From: DATKPA01 sp051955985 | Lineage (GTDB): Bacteria; Planctomycetota; Phycisphaerae; WQYP01 | Reading direction: 5' to 3' | Length of the DNA stretch: 64,000 bases | NCBI GenBank assembly: GCA_051955985.1 | Contig: JBQCGD010000027.1 | Location: 42,310-106,309, forward strand | Shown: piece after piece, positions 35,406 through 43,133 of the stretch | How positions within the stretch are numbered: position 1 is the stretch's first letter | Layout of the letters: each line of letters begins with the position of its first letter | Notes under the pieces: model-generated | The model's database searches: none | What the model was told of the DNA's origin: nothing | What the model saw: only the letters and a program-made list of their open reading frames with translations | Made by a program: the position numbers and the translations under genes

Positions 35406-36143
35406 TCAGTTGGTCGATATTCTCGATAGTGCACGCCGTACGTGCCAAATCAATCTCTCGCGAGAATGCCCATCTAAGGCTCTCTGGCCAGTTAACATTC
35501 CGGAGAAGAACAACGGAACGCGTCGTCCGCCGAATGTTCCCCAATTATGACCCGCTTCCTCATCAAGCGGTCCGCCATTGGAAGCTGACGGGCCCGCTGT
35601 AATTCCGAATTGGCGAATGAAAAGCGAACTTGCCAAGGCATTCACCACCACGACTGCAGCGGGCGCAATTTCACTCAGAAGAGATTGGAAAACATCCAGT
35701 TGCTCCCGAACGAACTCGTTTGCAGCTGGTTTTTCCGGCTCTAGTTGCAAAGCATGACGCACTGTCGACTGATTCGTGCATCGAACTGCAAGGATGTCCA
35801 GATGATTCCACGTCCCATCCGGAGAGAACTTGCTAAATTCTTTAAAATAAGGGTGTAGAGTCTTACCGGTTAAGCCTAGAACTGCACGCTCGTATTCAAG
35901 CACCTCCGCTAGCCGCTCGGTGGAATTTAGCTCGCATTCGAAGTCTCGCCCAATCCGCAATTTCGCGGTATTGCATTCTTTATGGGAAGGATTGATCCCG
36001 ACAAAGACAATTCGCCCCGGCTCCATTTCGACATATTGGAGCGGCCACAATTTTGGAATCGCCGCCGGCCACGAACCGGACGCGATTCGTCTTGCCCAAA
36101 TACTTCGCAGAGCTTGGTTTGCCCGCGACGCTGCACTGTCCAT
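35406..36143 (-). CDS. Uracil-DNA-glycosylase-fold protein, function uncertain
   Basis: This 245-aa protein has GRIVFVGINPSHKE near residue 44, the motif-1-like loop of the uracil-DNA glycosylase superfamily. DILAVRCTNQS and a late helix (VVVVNALASSLFIRQ) fit the same fold. The key catalytic Asp/Asn of true glycosylases cannot be assigned with confidence. Base composition is clearly lower in GC than its neighbours. The start MDSAASRANQ was chosen because GAGGAGG lies 9 bases upstream. It converges on the AAA ATPase gene and lies beside tRNA-Met, so transfer is likely. Confidence 0.6.
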   Translation of the reverse strand: MDSAASRANQALRSIWARRIASGSWPAAIPKLWPLQYVEMEPGRIVFVGINPSHKECNTAKLRIGRDFECELNSTERLAEVLEYERAVLGLTGKTLHPYFKEFSKFSPDGTWNHLDILAVRCTNQSTVRHALQLEPEKPAANEFVREQLDVFQSLLSEIAPAAVVVVNALASSLFIRQFGITAGPSASNGGPLDEEAGHNWGTFGGRRVPLFFSGMLTGQRALDGHSRERLIWHVRRALSRISTN

Positions 36144-36394
36144 TTTGGGGTGCCTCCTCTTTCGATTTGCGACTCGAACGTCCAATATACCGCACGAGTT
36201 CCGCTTGCGGTACGCTTAAGCAAAGCACGAATCCCTACTATTCCTATAGGAATAGGGAGGAGACCGCCAATGAGACACACACCTTGGCGGTCTGGGTATT
36301 GCGGCCCCTCCTTCCACAAAACACCACAATCTCCACATTCACGACGGTTGCGAATCACCCCCCAACCCTGCTAGAATACTTCGCTCGGAAATCC

Positions 36395-36468
36395 GGCAGC
36401 GTAGCTCAGTTGGTTAGAGCGAGGGATTCATAAGCCCTAGGTCCCCGGTTCGAATCCGGGCGCTGCTA
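36395..36468 (+). tRNA. tRNA-Met(CAT)
   Basis: This is a 74-base cloverleaf. Acceptor GGCAGCG pairs with CGCTGCT (G-T at the end), the D arm is GCTC/GAGC, and the anticodon loop TTCATAA has CAT in a stem AGGGA/GCCCT with an A-G mismatch at the loop-closing pair. The T arm is CCCGG/CCGGG with TTCGAAT. The lack of the initiator features argues for elongator Met; a lysidine-modified Ile tRNA is the alternative. Confidence 0.92.
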
Positions 36469-36587
36469 CTTTCCTGTTTACCCCCCTGCCGGCTCAGCCG
36501 GCGGGGTCCGCGGCGGGTGCTGACGGCACAAAGGCACCACTGGCCCTGCTGCGGTTTTTGAATTTGCCTTTGAAACTTGAGGTTGTC

Positions 36588-36839
36588 ATGAAAGAGAAGA
36601 TTCATCCCCAGTACAACTACGCGAAGGTACGGTGTGCGTGTGGGAACACGTTTGAGACGGGTTCCTCGCTGAAGCACATCGAAGTGGAAATCTGCGGCGT
36701 GTGCCACCCGTTCTACACCGGCAAGCAGAAGTTTGTCGACACGGCTGGGCGCGTGGAGCGGTTCCAGAAGAAGTATGCCAAGTTTGCGACGGCCCAGGCG
36801 GGCGGCGCGGGCGGGCAGACGGAAGCTGCGAAGAAGTAG
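36588..36839 (+). CDS. rpmE: Ribosomal protein L31, zinc-binding type
   Basis: This 83-aa L31 has the C+ zinc motif: CACG near the N-terminus and CGVCHPFYTGKQKFVDTAGRVERF later. The C-terminal tail is Gly/Ala-rich. The start MKEKIHPQY follows TTGAGG at suitable spacing. A 10-bp hairpin without a T tract (36484-36506) lies between tRNA-Met and this gene. An intrinsic terminator follows directly. Confidence 0.96.
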   Translation: MKEKIHPQYNYAKVRCACGNTFETGSSLKHIEVEICGVCHPFYTGKQKFVDTAGRVERFQKKYAKFATAQAGGAGGQTEAAKK

Positions 36840-36861
36840 ATCGTCGCGCCAAAATGAAGAG

Positions 36862-36895
36862 ACGCCGTGCTCGTGAAGCGAGCGCGGCGTTTTTC
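36862..36895 (+). terminator. Terminator of rpmE
   Basis: A 12-bp stem (36862-36873, ACGCCGTGCTCG, with 36879-36890, one T-G pair) encloses a 5-base loop and is followed by TTTTT. It separates rpmE from the unknown gene at 36923. Confidence 0.85.
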
Positions 36896-36922
36896 TTTGT
36901 CATCGCGTAAGGAGTGAAAACC

Positions 36923-37369
36923 ATGGGTGCACATCCCTATTGGTACACGGTGCCTTACGAAGAGGACGTCAACGCGGCGTTACAGAAGCTCCGTCAGCGC
37001 GAGTTCGTCGCCGGCCGCTACAATCCCGTCATTACAGAGCTACGTTTTCCAATCGCGCGTGAAAAGCGGGCTCCAGGTAATCAGCATAAATCGATTGCCG
37101 AGGCGCTAAAGGGCAGCGGGTACGAAGGAACGCGTTCAATTCTGGACATCTCCGGAATTTCTAGTACGCCGCAGGATTTTCGGGCTTGCCCTTTACCGGG
37201 GGAAGTTCTGATGAGGCTCTACGGGACGTCGAAGCCAACGCACGCAATCGTCGATCAAATCATGAAGCCCTTCTTTCGTGAGGTTGAGCGGGGGCAGGCA
37301 ATTTATATAGTGCTCTACAAAGATGACTCGCCAAACGAGATCTTGTTCGCAGGGTATTCGTTTGACTAA
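36923..37369 (+). CDS. Conserved protein of unknown function (GAHPYWY family)
   Basis: This 148-aa protein begins MGAHPYWYTVPYEEDVNAAL and continues QREFVAGRYNPVI, a start I associate with a scattered family of uncharacterised proteins in diverse bacteria. The middle holds SIAEALKGSGYEGTRSILDI, and the end ILFAGYSFD. No catalytic motif is evident and there is no membrane segment. It has its own AAGGAG site. Codon use is less GC-biased than in rpmE or prfA, and the gene splits the usual rpmE-prfA pair, so it may be an insertion. Confidence 0.75.
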   Translation: MGAHPYWYTVPYEEDVNAALQKLRQREFVAGRYNPVITELRFPIAREKRAPGNQHKSIAEALKGSGYEGTRSILDISGISSTPQDFRACPLPGEVLMRLYGTSKPTHAIVDQIMKPFFREVERGQAIYIVLYKDDSPNEILFAGYSFD

Positions 37370-37390
37370 CGCGGTGTGGTGCTGATTCTC

Positions 37391-38488
37391 ATGACAAGTA
37401 TCCCTGAAATGTATCGGCCGATTTTGGTGAAGTTGGAGGCGCTGCAGGTGCGGCACGCGGAGCTGGAGGGTGCGATGAATGATCCGGGGATGGCGGGGAA
37501 TTCGGCAAAGATGGTCGAGATTGCGAAGGAACATGGGCGGCTTTCGCGGCAGTTGGAAAAATACCGGGTGTTTCAGGGGGTGCAGAAGCAGTTGGAGGAG
37601 ACGGAGGAGTTGGGGCGGTCGGAGGATACGGATCTGCGCGATTTGGCGCATGCGGAGTTGCCGGCGCTGGTGACGGAGCGCGATGCGGCGCTGGAGGGGA
37701 TTGTTTCGGAATTTCTGGCGGCGGAGGAGATGGCGGTCGATTCGGTGATCCTGGAAATTCGGGCGGGGACGGGTGGGGATGAGGCGGGGCTGTTTGCGGG
37801 TGACCTGGCGGAGATGTATCGGAAGTATTGCGAGCGGCGGCGGTTCAAGTGGGAGGTGCTGGATTTTTCGCCGGGGGATGTGGGCGGCTTTCGGGAGTTG
37901 GTTGTGAACATCAAGGGGGAAGGGGTGTATCGGGCGCTGGGGTTTGAGGGGGGCGGGCATCGGGTGCAGCGGGTGCCGGCGACGGAGACGCAGGGGCGGA
38001 TTCATACAAGTGCGGCGACGGTGGCGGTGTTGCCGGAGGCGGATGAGTCAGCGATCGAGATCAATCCGGCGGACGTGCGGGAGGATGTGTCGCGGGCGGG
38101 CGGTCCCGGGGGGCAGGGGGTGAACAAGATTGAGTCGGCGGTGCAGTTGACGCATTTGCCGACGGGGATTGTGGTGCGGATGCGGGAGGAGCGGTCGCAG
38201 CATAAGAACCGGGAGAAGGCGTGGCGGCTTTTGCGGTCGCGGGTGTTTGAGCATTTTGATTCGAAGCGGCGGGCGGAGCGGGCATCCACGCGGAAGGCGA
38301 TGATCGGGTCGGGGGATCGCAATGCGCGGATACGGACGTATTCGTTTCCGCAGAACCGGTGCACGGATCACCGGTTGAATGAGAATTTTCCGCTGGAGAA
38401 GGTGATTTCCGGGGAGATGGACGAGTTGATCGCGGCGCTGCAGCGGCAGGATCGGGCGGATCGGCTGGCGGCGCTGGCGGGCGAGTGA
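37391..38488 (+). CDS. prfA: Peptide chain release factor 1
   Basis: This 365-aa RF1 recognises UAA and UAG. The codon-recognition tripeptide is PAT at 196-198 (RVQRVPATETQGRIHTSA) and the peptidyl-hydrolysis motif is GGQ at 240-242 (AGGPGGQGVNK). The PAT loop marks RF1 rather than RF2. The start MTSIPEMYRP is preferred over an ATG five codons earlier; neither has a strong ribosome binding site. The gene is strongly G-rich in the coding strand. Confidence 0.96.
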   Translation: MTSIPEMYRPILVKLEALQVRHAELEGAMNDPGMAGNSAKMVEIAKEHGRLSRQLEKYRVFQGVQKQLEETEELGRSEDTDLRDLAHAELPALVTERDAALEGIVSEFLAAEEMAVDSVILEIRAGTGGDEAGLFAGDLAEMYRKYCERRRFKWEVLDFSPGDVGGFRELVVNIKGEGVYRALGFEGGGHRVQRVPATETQGRIHTSAATVAVLPEADESAIEINPADVREDVSRAGGPGGQGVNKIESAVQLTHLPTGIVVRMREERSQHKNREKAWRLLRSRVFEHFDSKRRAERASTRKAMIGSGDRNARIRTYSFPQNRCTDHRLNENFPLEKVISGEMDELIAALQRQDRADRLAALAGE

Positions 38489-38524
38489 GTTCCCCCCCCC
38501 ACCGACGACGACGAGGGACGACGA

Positions 38525-38569
38525 CGGAAACACGAAGGGATGAAGAGACGAAGGACCACGAAGAAAGGG
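38525..38569. repeat. Degenerate ACGAAGG-type intergenic repeat, copy 1
   Basis: GGAAACACGAAGGGATGAAG continues into GACGAAGGACCACGAAGAA. It is a run of near-tandem 8-10 base units that also appears at 42537-42580. It sits in the 304-base gap between prfA and the MacA-like gene, which also holds a 9-C run at 38492-38500 and otherwise nothing I can name. Confidence 0.55.
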
Positions 38570-38792
38570 GGTTGGGGAGGAGCGTTCCATTTGCTGGTGC
38601 ATGGCGCCCACGTCGCCTGCGGGCGACGGGCGTGCGGGTGGGGATTCAGGGATTTTTGTGGAAAAATGGATGAGTTTGGGGTGTGATTGGGGGAGTGGCA
38701 GCAACGTCATTGGGGATGATCCTGCGGTGGTGCGCGGGGTCGTGGCGATGAGCGCGGGCGTGGCGGCGCGAGGAAGGAAGCGTGGTGGTGCG

Positions 38793-40226
38793 ATGAGAAG
38801 GAAGAAGTGGTGGTTTGGGTCGATTGCGGTGGTGGTGCTGGGGATTGGGGGGTGGTTGTGGCTGGGGTCGGGGCATGCGGTGAAGGCGGCGGATGATGGG
38901 ACGAAGATTGTGACGGTGGAGAAGGGGGAGGTGAAGCAGGTGGTGGTGGCGTCGGGGAAGATCACGGCGAACAACGAAGTGGACATCAAGTGCAAGGCGA
39001 GCGGGGAGGTGGTGAGTTTGCCGTTCGATGAATCGGACCGGGTGAAGAAGGGGGACGCGGTGTTGGAGCTGGACCCGATTGACGAGCAGCGGGCGCTGGA
39101 CCAGGCGAAGGCGGATCTGACGGCGGCGCAGTGCAAGGTGACGCAGGCGAAGGACACGCTGGCGATCGCGGAGCAGCAACTGTTGACCGACACGGTGCAG
39201 GCGAAGAGCACGCTGAAGGCGGCGGAGATCAGCGAGCACGATGCGCGGACGCGGGCGCAGCGGACGCGGGAACTGTACGACCAGAAGCAGGAGAGCGAGG
39301 AGCAACTGGAGACGGACGAGGCGACCGCGAAGAAGGCGCAGCTGGCGGTGGAGGATGCGCAGAATGCGATCGAGGCGCTGAAGACGCGGCCGATCCAGAT
39401 TGACCTGAACAAGAATGCGGTGACGCAGGCGGAGCTGGAGGTGGAGAAGGCGAAGACGGCGATCGCGGATGCGGAGCAGCGGCTGAAGGAGACGAAGGTG
39501 TATGCGCCGATCGACGGGGTGGTGACGACGCGGCCGGCGCAGATCGGGACGATCGTGTCGTCGGGCATTACGAACTTTGGCGGGGGGACGTCGGTGATGA
39601 CGGTGGTGGATTTGTCGCGGCTGTTCGTGCTTGCCCCTGTGGATGAGGCGGACATCGGGAAGGTGCGGAAAGAGCAGCCGGTGACGATCACGTGCGATGC
39701 GTTTCCGGAGAAGAAGTTTGACGGGAAGATCCTGCGGATTGCGGCGAAGGGGACGAACACGCAGAACGTGGTGACGTTTGATGTGAAGATCGAGGTGCTT
39801 GGGGAGGGGAAGGAGCTGCTGAAGCCGGAGATGTCGACGGACGTGCAGATCGTGGTGGCGGAGAAGAAGGACGTGCTGCGGGTTCCGTCGGAGGCGGTGC
39901 GGACGAAGGAGGTGGGGAAGGACAGGGAGAAGAAGAAGGTGAAGTACGTGCTGCTGCCGGTGGCGGAGGGGGCGGGGACGCAGCCGGGGGCGACGACGAT
40001 CGCGGCGGCGAGTGCGCCGGCGGTCGCGGATGAAGGGGAGAAGAAGGAGGGGACGGGGACGGAGCCGAAGAAGCGGCCGACGGTGGAGCGGGAGGTGGAG
40101 ATTGGGATAGATGACGGGACGAACTGCGAGATTGTGAGCGGGTTGAAGGAGGGGGACAAGGTGGTGGTGGACACGGTGAGCGGGGGGGACTGGGCGAAGT
40201 TGAAGGCGCATGGCGGGGATGATTGA
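38793..40226 (+). CDS. MacA/HlyD-family periplasmic adaptor of an ABC efflux system
   Basis: This 477-aa protein has one N-terminal transmembrane helix after MRRKKWW, then the split lipoyl domain (IVTVEKGEVKQVVVASGKIT...VYAPIDGVVTTRPAQIGTIV). A long coiled-coil hairpin lies between the halves (about residues 100-230, with repeats of QAKADLTAAQ), followed by beta-barrel and membrane-proximal domains. It carries a Gly/Ala/Thr/Glu-rich insertion near residue 400. It precedes the permease gene by 49 bases. The start MRRKKWW was chosen over an upstream ATG because the charged-hydrophobic pattern begins there. Confidence 0.85.
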   Translation: MRRKKWWFGSIAVVVLGIGGWLWLGSGHAVKAADDGTKIVTVEKGEVKQVVVASGKITANNEVDIKCKASGEVVSLPFDESDRVKKGDAVLELDPIDEQRALDQAKADLTAAQCKVTQAKDTLAIAEQQLLTDTVQAKSTLKAAEISEHDARTRAQRTRELYDQKQESEEQLETDEATAKKAQLAVEDAQNAIEALKTRPIQIDLNKNAVTQAELEVEKAKTAIADAEQRLKETKVYAPIDGVVTTRPAQIGTIVSSGITNFGGGTSVMTVVDLSRLFVLAPVDEADIGKVRKEQPVTITCDAFPEKKFDGKILRIAAKGTNTQNVVTFDVKIEVLGEGKELLKPEMSTDVQIVVAEKKDVLRVPSEAVRTKEVGKDREKKKVKYVLLPVAEGAGTQPGATTIAAASAPAVADEGEKKEGTGTEPKKRPTVEREVEIGIDDGTNCEIVSGLKEGDKVVVDTVSGGDWAKLKAHGGDD

Positions 40227-40275
40227 GCAATCGCGGTGCGGCGTGACGACGGGCGTGATTTTGCAGGGGTGAAGC

Positions 40276-41478
40276 GTGCTGTTCTGGGTGATCATCAAGG
40301 TGTCGCTGCATAGCTTGTGGAGCGCGAAGCTGCGCTCGTTCCTGGCGATATTGGGGATCATCATGGGCGTGGGGGCGGTGATTGCGATGCTGTCGATCGT
40401 GGAGGGGGCGCGGCGGCGGATGGAGGGGTTGATCGGGAGTTTGGGAACGGATGTGCTGTACGTGTGGCCGGACTATCGGGCGTCGCGCGGGAAGGGGGCG
40501 GTGGCGCGGTTGTCGATCCAGGATGCGAAGGCGGTGCTGGAGGCGAAGGACGTGGTGCGGGTGTCGCCGGAGATCGGGACCGGGGCGATGCTGAAATACG
40601 GGAGCAAGAGCGTGAACGTGGAGACGGACGGGGTGGCGCCGCCGTTCACGACGGTGCGGAACATGGCGTTTGCGCGGGGGCGGATGTTCAACGACGGGGA
40701 GGTGAACGGGGTGGCGCACGTGGTGGTGCTGGGGGCGAAGACGGCGGAGAAGCTGTTCGGCGCGCGGGATCCGATTGATCAGACGATCAAGCTGAACATG
40801 CGGGCGTACCGGGTGATCGGGGTGCTGGAGAGCAAGGGGGCGCAGGGGTGGAGCAACAACGACAACCTGGCGATGGTGCCGTACACGGTGCTGCAGCGGG
40901 AGATCATGGGGCGGTCGGCGGACGTGGGATCGCTGTGCATCCAGGGGAGCGCGACGGACCGCATGAAGGCGGCGGAGGACCAGATCCGGGTGATCCTGCG
41001 GAAGATGCACAAGTTGAAGGCGACGGACAAGGATGATTTCGGGATCTTCAACCAGGGGTCGCTGCTGGAGGCGCAGAACAAGGCGATGGCGGTGTTTGCG
41101 ATCGTGCTGGGCGGGATCGGGGGGATCTGCCTGCTGACGGGGGGGATCGGGATCATGAACATCATGCTGGTGATTGTGACGGAGCGGACGCGGGAGATCG
41201 GGGTGCGCAAGGCGCTGGGCGCGCGGAAGCGGGACATTTTGAAGCAGTTCCTGCTGGAGTCGGTGCTGATCAGCGTGCTGGGGGGCGTGATTGGGATCTG
41301 CGGGGGGATCGGGCTGAGCTGGCTGATCAAGCACTTCACGGAGCTGCGGACGTTTGTGTCGGCGGGGTCGATCATGCTGTCGCTGGCGTTTTCGACGGGG
41401 ATCGGGATTTTCTTCGGGTTTTATCCGGCGATGCGCGCGGCGCGGCTGCATCCGATTGAGGCGCTGGCGAGGGAATAA
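40276..41478 (+). CDS. MacB/FtsX-family ABC transporter permease without ATPase domain
   Basis: This 400-aa protein has an N-terminal transmembrane helix (FLAILGIIMGVGAVIAMLSIVEGA), a large periplasmic MacB_PCD domain (about residues 40-260) and three C-terminal helices containing GIMNIMLVIVTERTREIGVRKALGA, the hallmark of MacB/LolE permeases. MacB usually carries an N-terminal ATPase; here it does not, and no ATPase gene is adjacent, so the motor must be encoded elsewhere. The start is GTG at 40276 after AGGGGTGAAGC. Confidence 0.9.
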   Translation: MLFWVIIKVSLHSLWSAKLRSFLAILGIIMGVGAVIAMLSIVEGARRRMEGLIGSLGTDVLYVWPDYRASRGKGAVARLSIQDAKAVLEAKDVVRVSPEIGTGAMLKYGSKSVNVETDGVAPPFTTVRNMAFARGRMFNDGEVNGVAHVVVLGAKTAEKLFGARDPIDQTIKLNMRAYRVIGVLESKGAQGWSNNDNLAMVPYTVLQREIMGRSADVGSLCIQGSATDRMKAAEDQIRVILRKMHKLKATDKDDFGIFNQGSLLEAQNKAMAVFAIVLGGIGGICLLTGGIGIMNIMLVIVTERTREIGVRKALGARKRDILKQFLLESVLISVLGGVIGICGGIGLSWLIKHFTELRTFVSAGSIMLSLAFSTGIGIFFGFYPAMRAARLHPIEALARE

Positions 41479-41505
41479 ACTGGCTGCGGGCGGATGCCGA
41501 TCGAT

Positions 41506-42402
41506 TTATTTGGGGAGCGGGGGATCGGCGGAATCCGGTTTGACGTGGGAGTCCGGCGCGGCGGGCGCCGGGATGTCCTGGGGATTGCGGAGGAGGAATT
41601 TTTTGAGGGGGATGTCGAGGTCGTTGATGCCGGTGACGACGAGCTTGGCGTTGAGCTTGGCGCCTTCCCAGTTGGTGTGGGTGGTTTCCTGGCGTTTGTT
41701 CGCGCCGGGCGCGGGGAAGAACTTGGCGGTGACGTTTTCCCTGCCCATGCCGTTGTAGGTGTCGGCGATGAGCTGGTTGAGCGGAAGGAAGGGGACGTGC
41801 ATCTGGTCGGCGGCTTCCCTGGCCCACTTGGCGTAGGGGGAGATGTTGACCTTGTCGTCTTTCCAGGAATCGCGGGGGATGAGGGAGCAGACGATGGGGG
41901 TGGCACCTTTGTCCTTGGTTTGCTGGATGATCTGGCGGAGGTACCAGCCGTAGGTGTGGATGGTTTCATCGCCGCCGCCGAGGGCCGGGGCCTTGGGACC
42001 TTCGACGGTTTCCTCGCCGTTGCCGCCGATGGTGGAGCGATAGCGGAGGGTGTCGGATTGCGGGGGGCGGGTATTGTCGTTGTGGCCGAACTGCATGATG
42101 ACGTAATCGCCGGGCTGGAGCTTGTCGAGGACGGCGGGCCAGAGCTTTGGGGTTTCGAAGAAGGTGCGGGAGGAGGTGCCGCCGAGGGCGTCGTTTTCGA
42201 CGTTGATTTTGTTTTGGTCGAAGTAGAAGGGGAGGATGTGTCCCCAGCCCCACTGGCCGTTGGAGCCGTTGTCGCGGCCGTTTTTGACGGTGGAGTCGCC
42301 GATGATGTAGAGGGTCGGTTTGCGGGCGGGCTGGGTGTCGGCGGCGTGAAGGGTGGCGGAGAGGAGGAGAAGCGGGACGAGGGCAGCGAGAGGTTTGCGC
42401 AC
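41506..42402 (-). CDS. Secreted SGNH/GDSL esterase, rhamnogalacturonan acetylesterase type (CE12)
   Basis: This 298-aa protein has a cleavable signal peptide (MRKPLAALVPLLLLSATLHAA). The blocks are IIGDSTVKNG (block I, nucleophile Ser), ALGGTSSRTF (block II Gly), QFGHND (block III Asn) and HTNWEGA (block V, catalytic His). These match the rhamnogalacturonan acetylesterase / CE12 family, which removes acetyl groups from pectin side chains in the periplasm or outside. The C-terminus is a Pro/Asp-rich tail. It converges on the MacB-like permease with a 27-base gap. Confidence 0.88.
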   Translation of the reverse strand: MRKPLAALVPLLLLSATLHAADTQPARKPTLYIIGDSTVKNGRDNGSNGQWGWGHILPFYFDQNKINVENDALGGTSSRTFFETPKLWPAVLDKLQPGDYVIMQFGHNDNTRPPQSDTLRYRSTIGGNGEETVEGPKAPALGGGDETIHTYGWYLRQIIQQTKDKGATPIVCSLIPRDSWKDDKVNISPYAKWAREAADQMHVPFLPLNQLIADTYNGMGRENVTAKFFPAPGANKRQETTHTNWEGAKLNAKLVVTGINDLDIPLKKFLLRNPQDIPAPAAPDSHVKPDSADPPLPK

Positions 42403-42536
42403 GGTAAGGCTCCTGGAAAGAGATCGCTTTTTCTAAACGCAGCTAATAAGCGATTCTTGCGGGGGAATAAAGGAGAGCTCGGCAATTCTGCGGGGTTGCC
42501 GGAGAAGTTGATCGCGCGGGTGTGACTCCCCCTCGA

Positions 42537-42580
42537 CGAGAAACACGAAGGCACGAAGAGATGAAGGGCAACGAAGAGCG
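42537..42580. repeat. Degenerate ACGAAGG-type intergenic repeat, copy 2
   Basis: GAAACACGAAGGCACGAAGA continues into GATGAAGGGCAACGAAGA. It shares its unit and order with 38525-38569. It lies in the gap between the CE12 esterase and the small membrane protein at 42691, in the same orientation on the plus strand as copy 1. Confidence 0.55.
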
Positions 42581-42608
42581 CGTCACGGTGTTTTGATTTA
42601 TAAAATGG

Positions 42609-42645
42609 CACGGGTGAAACGATTGGGTTCGTCGTTTCACCCGTG
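42609..42645 (-). terminator. 14-bp hairpin terminating the SRPBCC/ADH module
   Basis: CACGGGTGAAACGA (42609-42622) pairs perfectly with 42632-42645 around a 9-base loop. On the minus strand it is followed by CCATTTTAT. It lies 45 bases after the stop of the last gene of the module. Confidence 0.65.
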
Positions 42646-42690
42646 GTTTGGGAACTTGGTCGAATAGCCGACGGGGGCGTCGGCTCCACT

Positions 42691-43071
42691 TTACATGATG
42701 GTGTGTTTGGAGGCGCAGGCGAAGTCGGCGCCGCCGATGGCCATGAGGGCGGCGCCGTTGGCGGCGAAGCTCATGGGGTCTTTGGTTTGCGGAGCGGCGG
42801 CGGCGAAGAGGGCGGTGTCGAGGACGTCGCCGAGGACGCGGCCCCAGAGTCCCTTGGCGGGTTGTTTCTGGGTGAGGATGTCGAGGCCGTGGCAGAGTTC
42901 GCGCACGCCGAGGACGCGCAGGATGCCGGAGCGCTGTTCCGTGGGCTCGAGGCCGAGCATGGACTGGAGGCGTTCCGGGGCGGCGAGTTCAGCGATGCCG
43001 ATGGCGAAGGAAGCCAGGCCGAGGACGCGGGCGGTCGGGGCGGCTTCGTAGGAGACGTGTTTGTTGGACAT
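42691..43071 (-). CDS. Small membrane protein at end of alcohol dehydrogenase module
   Basis: This 126-aa protein has hydrophobic Ala/Gly/Leu-rich segments around residues 15-30, 85-95 and 103-118, and ERLQSMLGLEPTEQRSGILRVLGVREL between them. It resembles small membrane proteins that accompany SRPBCC/cyclase-like and alcohol-dehydrogenase genes in soil bacteria. Function is unknown. It is third in the module, 62 bases after the dehydrogenase. Confidence 0.72.
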   Translation of the reverse strand: MSNKHVSYEAAPTARVLGLASFAIGIAELAAPERLQSMLGLEPTEQRSGILRVLGVRELCHGLDILTQKQPAKGLWGRVLGDVLDTALFAAAAPQTKDPMSFAANGAALMAIGGADFACASKHTIM

Positions 43072-43133
43072 GGGAATCCTCGCTGGTTAAGTGGTGAAAT
43101 GAGTTAAGGGCCAGTGGACTGGGGACGTTCCTT

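Noticed and set aside
38646..41451. Long minus-strand open frames opposite the MacA/MacB-like genes
   Set aside because: They are His/Arg/Pro-rich, lack ribosome binding sites and oppose genes with clear family motifs.
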